Source: an uncultured Mycoplasmatota bacterium
Lineage (GTDB): Bacteria > Bacillota_I > Bacilli_A > RF39 > UBA660
DNA length: 14,618 nucleotides
NCBI GenBank assembly: GCA_946491675.1
Contig: CAMLYN010000018.1
Coordinates: 1 to 14,618 of the forward strand
Direction of reading: 5' to 3'
Numbering within the stretch: the stretch's first letter is position 1; each line of letters begins with the position of its first letter. The position numbers were made by a program, and so were the translations under genes. The notes under the pieces were generated by a model that had not been told where the DNA came from, searched no databases, and saw only the letters and a program-made list of their open reading frames with translations. Below, one piece after another: positions 5,515 to 12,926 of the stretch.

Positions 5515-7674
5515 ATGAAAACTATAACTAAAATAATTCCAATAATTGGGATTATTGTTATTACACTTGTTTTATTACTTTTTATTGATCTAAAAGAATA
5601 TCAAAGGTATGATCAATTGGAAGGTTATCAAGAAGAATATATTTATATAAAATATGATAGTAATAAAGAAAATCTTGTCAATACGGTTAAAACTATAAGT
5701 GAAATTGCTAAACAAAATAATGTTATCTTAAGTAAAAGAAACAACGAAAATATTTATTATTCATTTAATTCAATCGAAGAATTAATTAATGTATTATCAA
5801 ATAACTTTAAAGTTGAAATGAATGATAAAAATTATGATACTAACGCTTTTTTGGCAACTTATAAAACAGAAAATAATAAACAAGTTGGCTATATCAAAGA
5901 TTTTTTGGCTAACAATAAAATTACGTATTATCTATTAGACACATTAATTGAAGAAAAAGGAACTTTACACGATAATTATAAGATTTTTTATAAAAACGAA
6001 AGTGATTATACTAATTTTATAAATACTATTAATACCAATATTGGTTATGATATTACTAATACTGGTATTGTTGGAACACAAAATGTTGAAAATTTATTTT
6101 TTATTCTTATTTTAGTTATTTTAATTTTAATTTTATTATTTTATTATACTTTTGAAATTTATCGCTTATATTATAGTTCTAAAAAAATTGGTTGTATGAA
6201 ACTGTTAGGTTTTGACAAAATTAAAATTACTAACGTTATGGTCAAAAATTCATTTTTATTTTATCTTATAGCTGTTTTAATTATAACTATCTTACTTTTG
6301 ATTTTTGCTAAAAATATCACATTAGGGCATTTAGCTTTAATACTTCTATTAGATTTTATTATTTTATTATTTACTTACTGTGTTAGTTTTATTTGTGTAA
6401 AAGTTATTTTAAATTCTTATCAGACATCAGGAATTATTAAGAATCAAAATCTTGCTTCTAAAATAGCAGAAATTTCAAACAAATTAAAGTTTATTGTCAC
6501 AATTCTTTTAATCGGATTTATTTCATTTTTGTTCTATTCTTCTAATCACGTTTTAAACACTATGGAATTATATAATAGTTCTAAAAATATGTTAGGATAT
6601 GGAGTTATTGATAGTGTAAATAACATGTTGGCAACTGATTTATCCAAAGAACATACAAAATTATATCAACTATTATATGATGATTCTAGATTAGAAATTT
6701 TGGAAGTTGATTTTGGCAATTTTTTTACTACCAATGAAGAATATCAAAAAATAATTAATCAGGAAATTCAAAATAATGTTCGGTTATATTATGGTGATGT
6801 CAATAAAAATTATTTAAAGAAAGAAAATATTAAAATTTATGATGAAAATAATAACTTAGTTAATGTCGATAATATTGGAGATTTTTCTTTTATTGTTCCT
6901 AAGGGTAAAAAAGAAACAATGTTAAATTTAGTTAATTCTCATTTTCAAGAAGTTTTAGAAAATTGTTCAAATAATCCTTATGAAAACGCTAAAATATATT
7001 ATTATGATGACCAAAAAATCGATACTTATCGGCTTAATTTAGATGAGAAATATATTGACAGTCCAGTCATTAGAGTTGTAGGAAGAAATATTAATGGTTC
7101 TAAGCTCGATGGAGTTAATGAATGTGGTTATGTCAGTGTATATGGTCATGGCATCGATGATACTGGATTAAAAATTAAAATAGTTGATAGTCTAGAAAAT
7201 ACAACTGATATTTTAGAAGAATATTTTAAAGAAGTTGGACTTTATGGAACTATAACTAAAGATAATTTTATTAGCTTTGATGATTATTTTAGTGAGCAAA
7301 TTAGTATCGCTAATTTAATTTTTTCCATTGTAATTACGTCATTAATATTAGTAGGTGGCACTTATACTTTAATCTCATTACAAGTAATAACCCTTTATTT
7401 AAAAAGCGAAAAACAAAAAGTTATTGTTAAAAGACTTTTAGGATTTAACAAATGGAATATATTTAATAAGATAATCAAAAAAAATATTATCAGTAATATT
7501 ATTTGTTTTATCATCAGTTTTATTATATTGATTGTTATTGGTAAATTAGATTATATAATATTTATCATTTCAATTATTTCATTTATGATTATTGATATAA
7601 TATTGTTATTATTAAGTATTAAATTTTCTGGATTTTCGCGAATATTTGAACAATTAAAAGGAGGTAATTTATGA
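5515..7674 (+). CDS. FtsX-like ABC permease, bacteriocin-associated integral membrane (DUF1430-type) protein
   Basis: The protein has 719 residues. One N-terminal membrane segment (about 7-26) precedes an extracellular region (about 27-190). Four segments follow (about 194-216, 247-267, 273-297, 326-341), then a large extracellular region (about 342-600) and three more segments (about 601-622 and two after 655). The motif CMKLLGFDKIKI (227-238) recurs as VKRLLGFNKWNIF (638-650). This duplicated loop after a membrane segment is the ATPase-coupling part of FtsX/MacB-type permease halves. Size, topology and the following small ATPase match, from memory, the 'bacteriocin-associated integral membrane protein' family (TIGR01654/DUF1430) linked with lactococcin-972-like peptides. 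The ribosome site is AAGGAG. Its TGA overlaps the ATPase start by four bases. No lactococcin-like peptide gene is adjacent, so the substrate is unknown: peptide export, immunity or envelope-stress sensing. Confidence 0.75.
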   Translation: MKTITKIIPIIGIIVITLVLLLFIDLKEYQRYDQLEGYQEEYIYIKYDSNKENLVNTVKTISEIAKQNNVILSKRNNENIYYSFNSIEELINVLSNNFKVEMNDKNYDTNAFLATYKTENNKQVGYIKDFLANNKITYYLLDTLIEEKGTLHDNYKIFYKNESDYTNFINTINTNIGYDITNTGIVGTQNVENLFFILILVILILILLFYYTFEIYRLYYSSKKIGCMKLLGFDKIKITNVMVKNSFLFYLIAVLIITILLLIFAKNITLGHLALILLLDFIILLFTYCVSFICVKVILNSYQTSGIIKNQNLASKIAEISNKLKFIVTILLIGFISFLFYSSNHVLNTMELYNSSKNMLGYGVIDSVNNMLATDLSKEHTKLYQLLYDDSRLEILEVDFGNFFTTNEEYQKIINQEIQNNVRLYYGDVNKNYLKKENIKIYDENNNLVNVDNIGDFSFIVPKGKKETMLNLVNSHFQEVLENCSNNPYENAKIYYYDDQKIDTYRLNLDEKYIDSPVIRVVGRNINGSKLDGVNECGYVSVYGHGIDDTGLKIKIVDSLENTTDILEEYFKEVGLYGTITKDNFISFDDYFSEQISIANLIFSIVITSLILVGGTYTLISLQVITLYLKSEKQKVIVKRLLGFNKWNIFNKIIKKNIISNIICFIISFIILIVIGKLDYIIFIISIISFMIIDIILLLLSIKFSGFSRIFEQLKGGNL

Positions 7675-8300
7675 TTAAAATTAAAAATCTAAATAAATCA
7701 TTTGGTGAAAAACAAGTGTTTACTAACTTTAACTGTAATATTAAAGATGGCTTTATGACAGCAATAATTGGTAAAAGTGGTAGTGGTAAATCAACCTTGC
7801 TCAATATGATTGGCTTATTAGATTTAGATTATCAAGGTGAAATTTTATATGATGATGTAAATATTAAAAAATTAAAAGATAACAAACAAGTAGAATTTAT
7901 TAGAAATAATATCAATTATTTGTTTCAAAACTATGCTTTAATTGATAACGAAACAGTCGAACAAAATTTATTATTAGCCTTAGCTTATGAAAAAATAAAC
8001 AAAGCTGAAAAAATAACTAAAATTAACGAAGTTTTAACTAAAGTAGATTTAGCTAATTTCAATAACAAAAAGATTTATACATTAAGTGGGGGAGAACAAC
8101 AAAGAATTGCTTTAGCTAGAACGATTCTAAAAAAAGGTAATATTATTTTAGCTGATGAACCAACTGGTAATTTAGATGAAATTAATAAAGAAATTGTTTT
8201 AAAAATATTAAAAGAATTAAAAAGTTTAGGTAAAACAATTATCATTGTAACTCATGATTTAAGTATTGCTCATGAATGCGATGAAGTAATTGAATTATAA
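7671..8300 (+). CDS. ABC transporter ATPase (MacB/LolD-like, bacteriocin-export group)
   Basis: The 209-residue single nucleotide-binding domain has every motif: Walker A GKSGSGKST (34-42), Q-loop YLFQNYALI, signature LSGGEQQ (138-144), Walker B IILADEPTGNLDE (158-170) and H-loop TH (194-195). FQNYALI and ADEPTGNLD are typical of the MacB/LolD/FtsE group that works with FtsX-type permeases. The short length fits ATPases paired with DUF1430-type permeases (TIGR03608, from memory). ATG overlaps the permease stop as ATGA and the ribosome site GGAGG lies just before it, so the two are co-translated. The ATPase should form a dimer on the cytoplasmic face of the permease at 5515-7674. No terminator follows directly. 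Confidence 0.92.
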   Translation: MIKIKNLNKSFGEKQVFTNFNCNIKDGFMTAIIGKSGSGKSTLLNMIGLLDLDYQGEILYDDVNIKKLKDNKQVEFIRNNINYLFQNYALIDNETVEQNLLLALAYEKINKAEKITKINEVLTKVDLANFNNKKIYTLSGGEQQRIALARTILKKGNIILADEPTGNLDEINKEIVLKILKELKSLGKTIIIVTHDLSIAHECDEVIEL

Positions 8301-8302
8301 AG

Positions 8303-8320
8303 TGAAATTTTCGTGAAATC
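8303..8320 (+). promoter_or_regulatory. Tandem direct repeat GTGAAAT upstream of a promoter
   Basis: GTGAAAT occurs at 8303-8309 and again at 8314-8320, separated by four bases, so an 11-base period. Seven-base half-sites with this spacing are the usual layout of OmpR/PhoB-type response regulator boxes. It begins three bases after the ATPase stop and lies 24 bases before the -10 box. Confidence 0.4.
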
Positions 8321-8341
8321 ATTTTTATTAAATTTAGTTTA

Positions 8342-8350
8342 TGATATAAT
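8342..8350 (+). promoter_or_regulatory. Extended -10 promoter of the exported-protein genes
   Basis: TGA-TATAAT (TATAAT at 8345-8350) is a perfect extended -10 box. The -35 region is an unremarkable T-rich stretch, so activator help is plausible. Initiation would be near 8357. The genes at 8381 and 9351 can therefore be expressed apart from the exporter as well as by read-through. Confidence 0.6.
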
Positions 8351-8380
8351 ATGATTAAATTTAAATGTTAGGAAGATATT

Positions 8381-9334
8381 ATGAAAAAAAGAATTATTAT
8401 AATTGTAAGTATTGTATTAGTTATTACTTTAATTGCTGTGAGTTTAGTTATTTCTAACAATAATAAAAAAATTGAACAAGAATTAAATAATGCTCAAGAA
8501 CTATATTTAGTTTATTTAAATGGTAAAGGATTATTCGGTAATAAAAATAAATTTCAATTATATAATGAAAATGGAAAATTAATTAAAGAAGAAACCTTTA
8601 AAGGTAAAAATCTTAGTTATGAATGTATTAACAATAATCTAATTCATTTTGGTGGATTAGGTGGTTTATATGAATTTAATATAGACAATTTAAGTCTTAA
8701 AAAAATATCTAATAAAAATATTAATCTAGTTAAATTTTATAATGATGAAATGTATTATTACGATAACGAAGATTACCAAATTTGTCATAATGATAACTGT
8801 ATTGATGTCGATATGGCAGTAGGTGACTTTATTATTAAAGATGATTATTTATATGTTTTAGGCCAAAAATTAAAAATTTATAAGAACAACGAACTAATTG
8901 AAGAATTTGATTATTCTGATAAAAAAATTATTACAAAAATTTATAATTTAAATAATAAATTATTGATAATAAACGAATATAAAATATTAGAAATTAAAGA
9001 GAATAAAGTAAAAGAATTAACTAATACTAATGAAGTAGATGAATTATTTTATTATCAAGATGAAAATGATGATAACTATATCTTTGATGTTAAAAATCAA
9101 GAATTAATGTTTGTTGATTTAAAAGAAAATAACGAATATGACATAAAAGAAAAAATTGATATAACTAATATTAACCAACCATATTATGATCTCACAACTA
9201 ATACAAATATTTATTATACTTTAGATATAATTAATAATTTAACTATTATGGATTCAGATGAAAATGTCATTAAACAATTTGAATTGAAAAAGAAAGATAA
9301 CGATACTATTTATGGCATTTATAAATTAAAATGA
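8381..9334 (+). CDS. Membrane-anchored extracellular protein, propeller-like repeats, function unknown
   Basis: I do not recognise the family. The 317-residue protein starts with KKR and one strong hydrophobic segment (about 4-25), then a short linker, so the bulk should face outside. The body has many short alternating strands with repeated patterns such as KFQLYNENGKLIKE, KLKIYKNNELIEEF and KNKVKELTN. That resembles blades of a beta-propeller or a similar repetitive beta fold. Two close cysteines (ICHNDNC, about 136-141) could form a small disulfide loop. The ribosome site is AGGAAG (8370-8375). The TGA stop is 16 bases before the next gene, whose ribosome site follows at once, so the two probably form one transcript. 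Position after an ABC exporter suggests a link to it, but this is inference. Confidence 0.6.
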   Translation: MKKRIIIIVSIVLVITLIAVSLVISNNNKKIEQELNNAQELYLVYLNGKGLFGNKNKFQLYNENGKLIKEETFKGKNLSYECINNNLIHFGGLGGLYEFNIDNLSLKKISNKNINLVKFYNDEMYYYDNEDYQICHNDNCIDVDMAVGDFIIKDDYLYVLGQKLKIYKNNELIEEFDYSDKKIITKIYNLNNKLLIINEYKILEIKENKVKELTNTNEVDELFYYQDENDDNYIFDVKNQELMFVDLKENNEYDIKEKIDITNINQPYYDLTTNTNIYYTLDIINNLTIMDSDENVIKQFELKKKDNDTIYGIYKLK

Positions 9335-9350
9335 ATGGAGGTGAATTAAT

Positions 9351-9767
9351 TTGAAAAAAACATTTTTGACTTTATTTATTAGTTCGCTTTTATTTATAAG
9401 TGGCTGTTCTAATAAAAGCAACTTTACCTTAACTTTAAATAATGATAGCGATGAATACTATAAATATATTCTTAATGACAAAATGGAAATTTATACTAAT
9501 TTTGGTGAAATTAAAATTAATTTTGAAAATGAAACAATTAATTTAAATGAATCTTTAGATGAAAATAAAATAACAATGCTTGATATTATGAATAAAGTAG
9601 GGTACACTACTAGTTTAAATGATGGTGGTTCCTTAGTATATCACTATCAAAATGATGATGACTTCGCTAATTTAGAATTCATGATTATCGATTGTCATGG
9701 TACTGATCGAATTGTCATTGGTAATACTAGTGATGTTGCCGATCATTGCCGAGGAAATTATGAATAA
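9351..9767 (+). CDS. Small exported lipoprotein, function unknown, TTG start
   Basis: The 138-residue protein begins at TTG 9351. This start is forced by the very strong site GGAGGTGA (9337-9344) six bases upstream; the ATG at 9331 in the same stretch runs into a stop. A lipoprotein signal peptide is clear: MKKTFLTLF, hydrophobic core, and lipobox ISGC with Cys19 as the lipidated residue. The mature part is small, acidic and mostly beta-like. It has two cysteines near the end (115 and 133) flanking GTDRIVIGNTSD, which could form a disulfide. It distantly recalls small DUF4430-like extracellular domains (TMLDIMNKVGY), but this is not firm. It is the last gene before a strong terminator, in an operon with the anchored protein at 8381-9334. 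Confidence 0.65.
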   Translation: MKKTFLTLFISSLLFISGCSNKSNFTLTLNNDSDEYYKYILNDKMEIYTNFGEIKINFENETINLNESLDENKITMLDIMNKVGYTTSLNDGGSLVYHYQNDDDFANLEFMIIDCHGTDRIVIGNTSDVADHCRGNYE

Positions 9768-9775
9768 TATTGTCG

Positions 9776-9802
9776 AAAAATACTAGAAATAGTATTTTTT
9801 TT
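9776..9802 (+). terminator. Strong intrinsic terminator after the lipoprotein gene
   Basis: AAAAATACTA (9776-9785) and TAGTATTTTT (9790-9799) are perfect complements closing a GAAA tetraloop, with T running to 9802. It ends the exporter/exported-protein cluster. Confidence 0.88.
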
Positions 9803-9808
9803 CATTCA

Positions 9809-9825
9809 TATAATTTTATAGGTGA
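9809..9825 (+). promoter_or_regulatory. Promoter fused to ribosome binding site, ZIP transporter gene
   Basis: TATAAT (9809-9814), five bases, then AGGTGA (9820-9825), five bases, then ATG 9831. Initiation would fall at about 9820-9822, at the start of the ribosome site. No -35 box is evident; the region upstream is the preceding terminator. Confidence 0.5.
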
Positions 9826-9830
9826 TAAGT

Positions 9831-10577
9831 ATGAATAATGTTAATATGGGCTTTATTCTAACTATACTAGCAGGACTTTCAACCATGTTAGGAACAATTT
9901 TCATATTTATTAAGAAAAAGAGTGATAACATTATTATCGCTTCATTAAGTTTTGCTGCTGGAGTTATGTTAACAGTATCAATAACTGATTTGATTCCTGA
10001 ATCTTATAGTTTATTAATTACTTTATTTCCTAAATTTCCAGCTATTATTTACATGTTAATATTTATCGTAAGTGGCATATTATTTTCGATGCTAATTGAT
10101 AAATATATACCTACTAAAAGTAGTGATAACAACTTATATCGTGTTGGAATTATTTCGATGCTAGCTATAATTATTCACAATGTTCCTGAAGGTATTGCTA
10201 CTTTTATGGCAACCAATAGCAATGTCATGTTAGGAATTTCTTTAGCAGTAGCAATAGCGTTACACAACATACCAGAAGGAATAAGTATATCTATTCCAAT
10301 TTATTATGCCACTAATAGTAAATTTAAAGCTTTGTTTTATACATTTATATCAGGAATATCCGAACCATTTGGAGCTTTATTAACTTACTTTTTTTTAAGT
10401 AACTTTATCAATGATCGAATCATGGGATTTTTATTTGGTGTCATAGCTGGAATTATGATTCATATTTCTTTATATGAACTATTACCAACTGCCAAAAGTT
10501 ATCATAAAAGGGGAGTCGTATATTTATTTTTTATAATTGGTGTTTTATTTATGATAATCAATCATTTTATATTTTAA
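9831..10577 (+). CDS. ZIP-family divalent metal transporter (ZupT-like)
   Basis: A GTG at 9822 is in frame but sits in the ribosome site AGGTGA (9820-9825), so ATG 9831 is the start and the protein has 248 residues. Eight membrane segments are expected. The two metal-binding helices show the family signatures: HNVPEG (116-121) and HNIPEG (145-150), with His and Glu as ligands. SGISEPFGALLTYF follows in the next segment. LTVSITDLIPES in an early helix is also typical of the bacterial ZupT/GufA branch. It should move zinc, iron, manganese or similar ions into the cytoplasm; the preferred metal cannot be told. It appears monocistronic, between a terminator and a bidirectional terminator. Confidence 0.9.
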   Translation: MNNVNMGFILTILAGLSTMLGTIFIFIKKKSDNIIIASLSFAAGVMLTVSITDLIPESYSLLITLFPKFPAIIYMLIFIVSGILFSMLIDKYIPTKSSDNNLYRVGIISMLAIIIHNVPEGIATFMATNSNVMLGISLAVAIALHNIPEGISISIPIYYATNSKFKALFYTFISGISEPFGALLTYFFLSNFINDRIMGFLFGVIAGIMIHISLYELLPTAKSYHKRGVVYLFFIIGVLFMIINHFIF

Positions 10578-10580
10578 AAG

Positions 10581-10606
10581 AAAAAAGTCCAACAGGACCT
10601 TTTTTC
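10581..10606. terminator. Bidirectional terminator between ZIP gene and small Asn-rich gene
   Basis: AAAAAAGTCC (10581-10590), AACA loop, GGAC, one bulged C, then TTTTTT (10600-10605). Both strands read as a GC-containing stem followed by a T-tract. It sits between the plus-strand stop at 10577 and the minus-strand stop at 10619. Confidence 0.85.
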
Positions 10607-10618
10607 TTGGGTTAAGAC

Positions 10619-10765
10619 TTATTCAAAATCATAATTTGAAGAAGTATTAGCATTAGCGTTGCTTTGTTTGTTCATATTTGAACTATTTGCATTCATGTTA
10701 GTTTTATTATTTTTACATGATTTATTAGCATTACAACTCTTATTTGCTTTAGCATTCTTTTTCAT
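10619..10765 (-). CDS. 48-residue Asn-rich small protein with two Cys, function unknown
   Basis: This short gene on the minus strand starts at ATG 10765, has GGGTGA (10776-10771) five bases before it, and stops at TAA 10621-10619, just before a GC-containing terminator. Its 48 residues include 15 Asn, and the N-terminal half is Lys-rich. The unit ANKSC occurs twice (7-11 and 13-17), giving Cys11 and Cys17. The end is acidic and aromatic (SSNYDFE). There is no signal peptide or membrane segment. It is too regular, and too well framed by promoter, ribosome site and terminator, to be chance. Such compositions recall small Asn/Lys/Ser-rich cytosolic or spore-associated proteins of Firmicutes, but I cannot name a family. 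The plus-strand open frame over the same DNA (10659-10874) is its shadow. Confidence 0.75.
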   Translation of the reverse strand: MKKNAKANKSCNANKSCKNNKTNMNANSSNMNKQSNANANTSSNYDFE

Positions 10766-10770
10766 TTTCA

Positions 10771-10788
10771 TCACCCATTTATATTATC
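10771..10788 (-). promoter_or_regulatory. Promoter and ribosome site of the small Asn-rich gene
   Basis: On the minus strand GATAAT (10788-10783), six bases, then GGGTGA (10776-10771) and ATG 10765. The spacing is nearly the same as in the promoter-ribosome-site pairs at 3753, 9809 and 12849. No clear -35 box. Confidence 0.4.
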
Positions 10789-10820
10789 TCCAAGATTTAT
10801 TATTTTATTCTAAAAATAGA

Positions 10821-10849
10821 TTGTTATATAAAAATTTTTTTGTTATAAT
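10821..10849 (+). promoter_or_regulatory. Promoter of the gene at 10880
   Basis: TTGTTA (10821-10826), 17 bases, TATAAT (10844-10849) preceded by TGT, an extended -10 box. Initiation is expected near 10856. The ribosome site AAGGTG (10866-10871) lies eight bases before ATG 10880. Confidence 0.7.
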
Positions 10850-10879
10850 ATTGTATATAAAAAGTAAGGTGTAAGTTAA

Positions 10880-11818
10880 ATGAATAATATAAATGAATTA
10901 GAACAAATTAAAAATAAATATTTCGCTATAATTGAAGCTTTATTCGATAAAAAAAGTCAAAAAAGAATAATTGAAAAATTAAATAATATTTTTGAAAAAT
11001 ATAAAAGTAGGGAAGAGGTAAAGCTTAGTGACATAATAAGAAATTTAGGAAATCCTGACTTTGACTTTTACGATTTATACGAAAAAGGCGCTAAAAAATT
11101 GGTATATAAAGGACTAATTATCGAAGAAAAAGTTAAAGACAAATATAATTATTATGGTGAGTCTATTAATAATGCTAGTATTGATTTAATGACTGAACTA
11201 ATTAAACAAATAAATCTTAATTATAACAATAAATTGCTAACCAATTTTTTATTTAAAAAAAATAATCTTGAAAATAAAAACTCACTATATCTAATTATTA
11301 AATTATTAATCTTTACAATGAATAATTATTTTGAAGATGATTATGATAAACTATTAATCAATGGAAATGGAATAATTGATTATAAAATAAATTTAATTAC
11401 TAAACATGGTTCTTTATTTCAAACTGTTCCAATTAATGATTTTATATATGGTTTATTTGTCGATGGATTACATACTGAAAAACAATTTGATAAATATTTA
11501 AATAAAGGTTCTTATCAATTATTGTGTGAAGAATTAGATAAATTATTCGATAATCCTAATGATATAATAGATAATAATATAATCAAAAAGCAATTAATTA
11601 CAATTGGAAATATGTTTAATAACAAAATATTTTACTTAACATATTATGGTATTATTAATCAAGAATTGAAAAAGAAACTTATCAATGAATTTAATATTAT
11701 TTTTAATCAAATTTTACAATCTCTTGGAATAATATTTTATCAAGATGATTTTATTCAAATAGAAGAAGCTAAGAACCATTCTATTGAAAGATTAAGTAAA
11801 CCATTAGAAAACTTTTAA
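10880..11818 (+). CDS. Hypothetical protein, 312 residues, mostly helical
   Basis: I do not recognise this protein. It has no signal peptide and no membrane segment, so it is probably cytosolic. The composition is Asn/Lys/Ile-rich and the predicted structure mainly helical, starting with a charged helix (NELEQIKNKYFAIIEALF). Landmarks are RNLGNPDFDFYDLYEKGAKKLVYKGLIIEEKV (about 48-80) and KHGSLFQTVPINDFIYGLF (about 174-192). No nucleotide-binding, catalytic or HTH motif was found. It has its own good promoter and ribosome site, and it is followed by about 40 bases and a bidirectional terminator facing holA, so it is monocistronic. Codon use matches its neighbours. It could be lineage-specific; regulator, structural and defence roles are all open. 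Confidence 0.7.
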   Translation: MNNINELEQIKNKYFAIIEALFDKKSQKRIIEKLNNIFEKYKSREEVKLSDIIRNLGNPDFDFYDLYEKGAKKLVYKGLIIEEKVKDKYNYYGESINNASIDLMTELIKQINLNYNNKLLTNFLFKKNNLENKNSLYLIIKLLIFTMNNYFEDDYDKLLINGNGIIDYKINLITKHGSLFQTVPINDFIYGLFVDGLHTEKQFDKYLNKGSYQLLCEELDKLFDNPNDIIDNNIIKKQLITIGNMFNNKIFYLTYYGIINQELKKKLINEFNIIFNQILQSLGIIFYQDDFIQIEEAKNHSIERLSKPLENF

Positions 11819-11860
11819 GTTAACATAATATATATTATCGGAAGTTACATTAATAATGAA

Positions 11861-11890
11861 AAAACCTTATTTTTAAATAAATAAGGTTTT
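11861..11890. terminator. Bidirectional terminator between the 312-residue gene and holA
   Basis: AAAACCTTATTT (11861-11872) and AAATAAGGTTTT (11879-11890) are perfect complements with a TTAAAT loop. For the minus strand a run of T (11864-11859) follows. For the plus strand TTTT follows. The holA stop codon (11891-11889) overlaps the stem, so the hairpin starts at the end of that gene. Confidence 0.8.
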
Positions 11891-12827
11891 ATAATGCGAT
11901 AATAAATAATTCTAAACCTAATGTTTTATCAACTTTGCCAGTTTTAATATTTATATCTAAATCAGCTAATTGCTTTAAGTATTTTAATAAAATATCTGAA
12001 TCATATTTTCTAGCATTTTGACTAGCTAATTTAACACGATATGGATGAATTTTTAAAATACTAGCAATATTATTCTCTGTATAACCATTTAAATAGAGTT
12101 GTTTTACCTGATACATTATTCTGATTTGATTAGCTAATGAAATAATTATTGCAATCGGTTCTTCATTTAATTTAATTCGATCTTGATAAAGATTAAAAGC
12201 TTCAGCTTTATTTTTACTAATAATTGCATCAATTAACTTAAAATTATTTATTTCTAATGATTTAGTTGTTAAATTAGTTATATCATCATAAGTAATATTT
12301 TTATCTTTATCTTTATATATTTTAATTTTTTCAATTTCGCTAGCAAGTAGGGAACTATCTTCCCCTACTCGACTAATCAAATATTTGATATTTTCATTAC
12401 TAATTGAATAATCTTCAAACAAATTTTTAACTAAAGATATATTATCGATGCTATTAAAATCCTTAACTGTACCGTTTTTTTTAATTAATTTAGTAATTTT
12501 TTTTCTTTCATCTAACTTTTCATTATTAACTATAAATATTAAAATTGTATTATCATTAATATTATTTAAATAATTTTCTAATTCTTCAGTATTTTGTTCT
12601 AAATTTTTTTTAGTAGTTCCAGTAAATATATAGCTATTATTAACAATAATAGCTTTTTTATCATCAAATAATGACATACTACTAGCATCATTAACAATAT
12701 CAGTTAACAAACTATTTGTTAAATCATATTTATTTATATTAAATTCATTAATTTTATTGTCATTTACTATTTTATCAATGGCTTTATTTATTAGATAATC
12801 TACTGTTCCATACAAAAGATAAACCAT
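11889..12827 (-). CDS. holA: DNA polymerase III subunit delta (clamp-loader wrench)
   Basis: The 312-residue protein has the HolA opening YLLYGTVDYLINKAI, where the P-loop of AAA+ relatives is degenerate as expected for delta. Further family marks are SSMSLFDDKKAIIVNN (about 50-65), LENYLNNINDNTILIFIV, DERKKITKLIKKNGTVKDF and the C-terminal collar region (PIAIIISLANQIRIMYQVKQL, HPYRVKLASQNARKY, LADLDINIKTGKVD). Delta opens the beta clamp during loading. It is slightly short for the family. A GTG at 12836 is in frame but lies in the ribosome site AGGTGA (12838-12833), so ATG 12827 is the start. It has its own promoter and a bidirectional terminator, so it is probably transcribed alone. Confidence 0.92.
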   Translation of the reverse strand: MVYLLYGTVDYLINKAIDKIVNDNKINEFNINKYDLTNSLLTDIVNDASSMSLFDDKKAIIVNNSYIFTGTTKKNLEQNTEELENYLNNINDNTILIFIVNNEKLDERKKITKLIKKNGTVKDFNSIDNISLVKNLFEDYSISNENIKYLISRVGEDSSLLASEIEKIKIYKDKDKNITYDDITNLTTKSLEINNFKLIDAIISKNKAEAFNLYQDRIKLNEEPIAIIISLANQIRIMYQVKQLYLNGYTENNIASILKIHPYRVKLASQNARKYDSDILLKYLKQLADLDINIKTGKVDKTLGLELFIIAL

Positions 12828-12832
12828 ATTAC

Positions 12833-12849
12833 TCACCTATCTAATTATA
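12833..12849 (-). promoter_or_regulatory. Promoter fused to ribosome binding site, holA
   Basis: On the minus strand TATAAT (12849-12844), five bases, AGGTGA (12838-12833), five bases, ATG 12827. Initiation would fall at the first bases of AGGTGA. The -35 position holds only TTTTAA. The same layout precedes the Xer and ZIP genes. Confidence 0.55.
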
Positions 12850-12926
12850 CTATAAATTTAATAAAATTAAAAGTAAATTTATAGTTGATATATTATTAAC
12901 AAATATACTTTTTATCACAAAATATT

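Noticed and set aside
7619..7804. Minus-strand open frame of 61 codons across the permease/ATPase junction
   Set aside because: Covers the Walker A coding region in antisense; has no signals of its own.
7672..9334. Recoded TGA (Trp) as in mycoplasmas
   Set aside because: TGA ends two genes at natural ends, Trp is always TGG, and no in-frame TGA occurs in long genes.
10659..10874. Plus-strand open frame of 71 codons, Leu/Phe-rich
   Set aside because: It is the antisense shadow of the 48-residue Asn-rich gene and runs through the promoter of the gene at 10880; no ribosome site.
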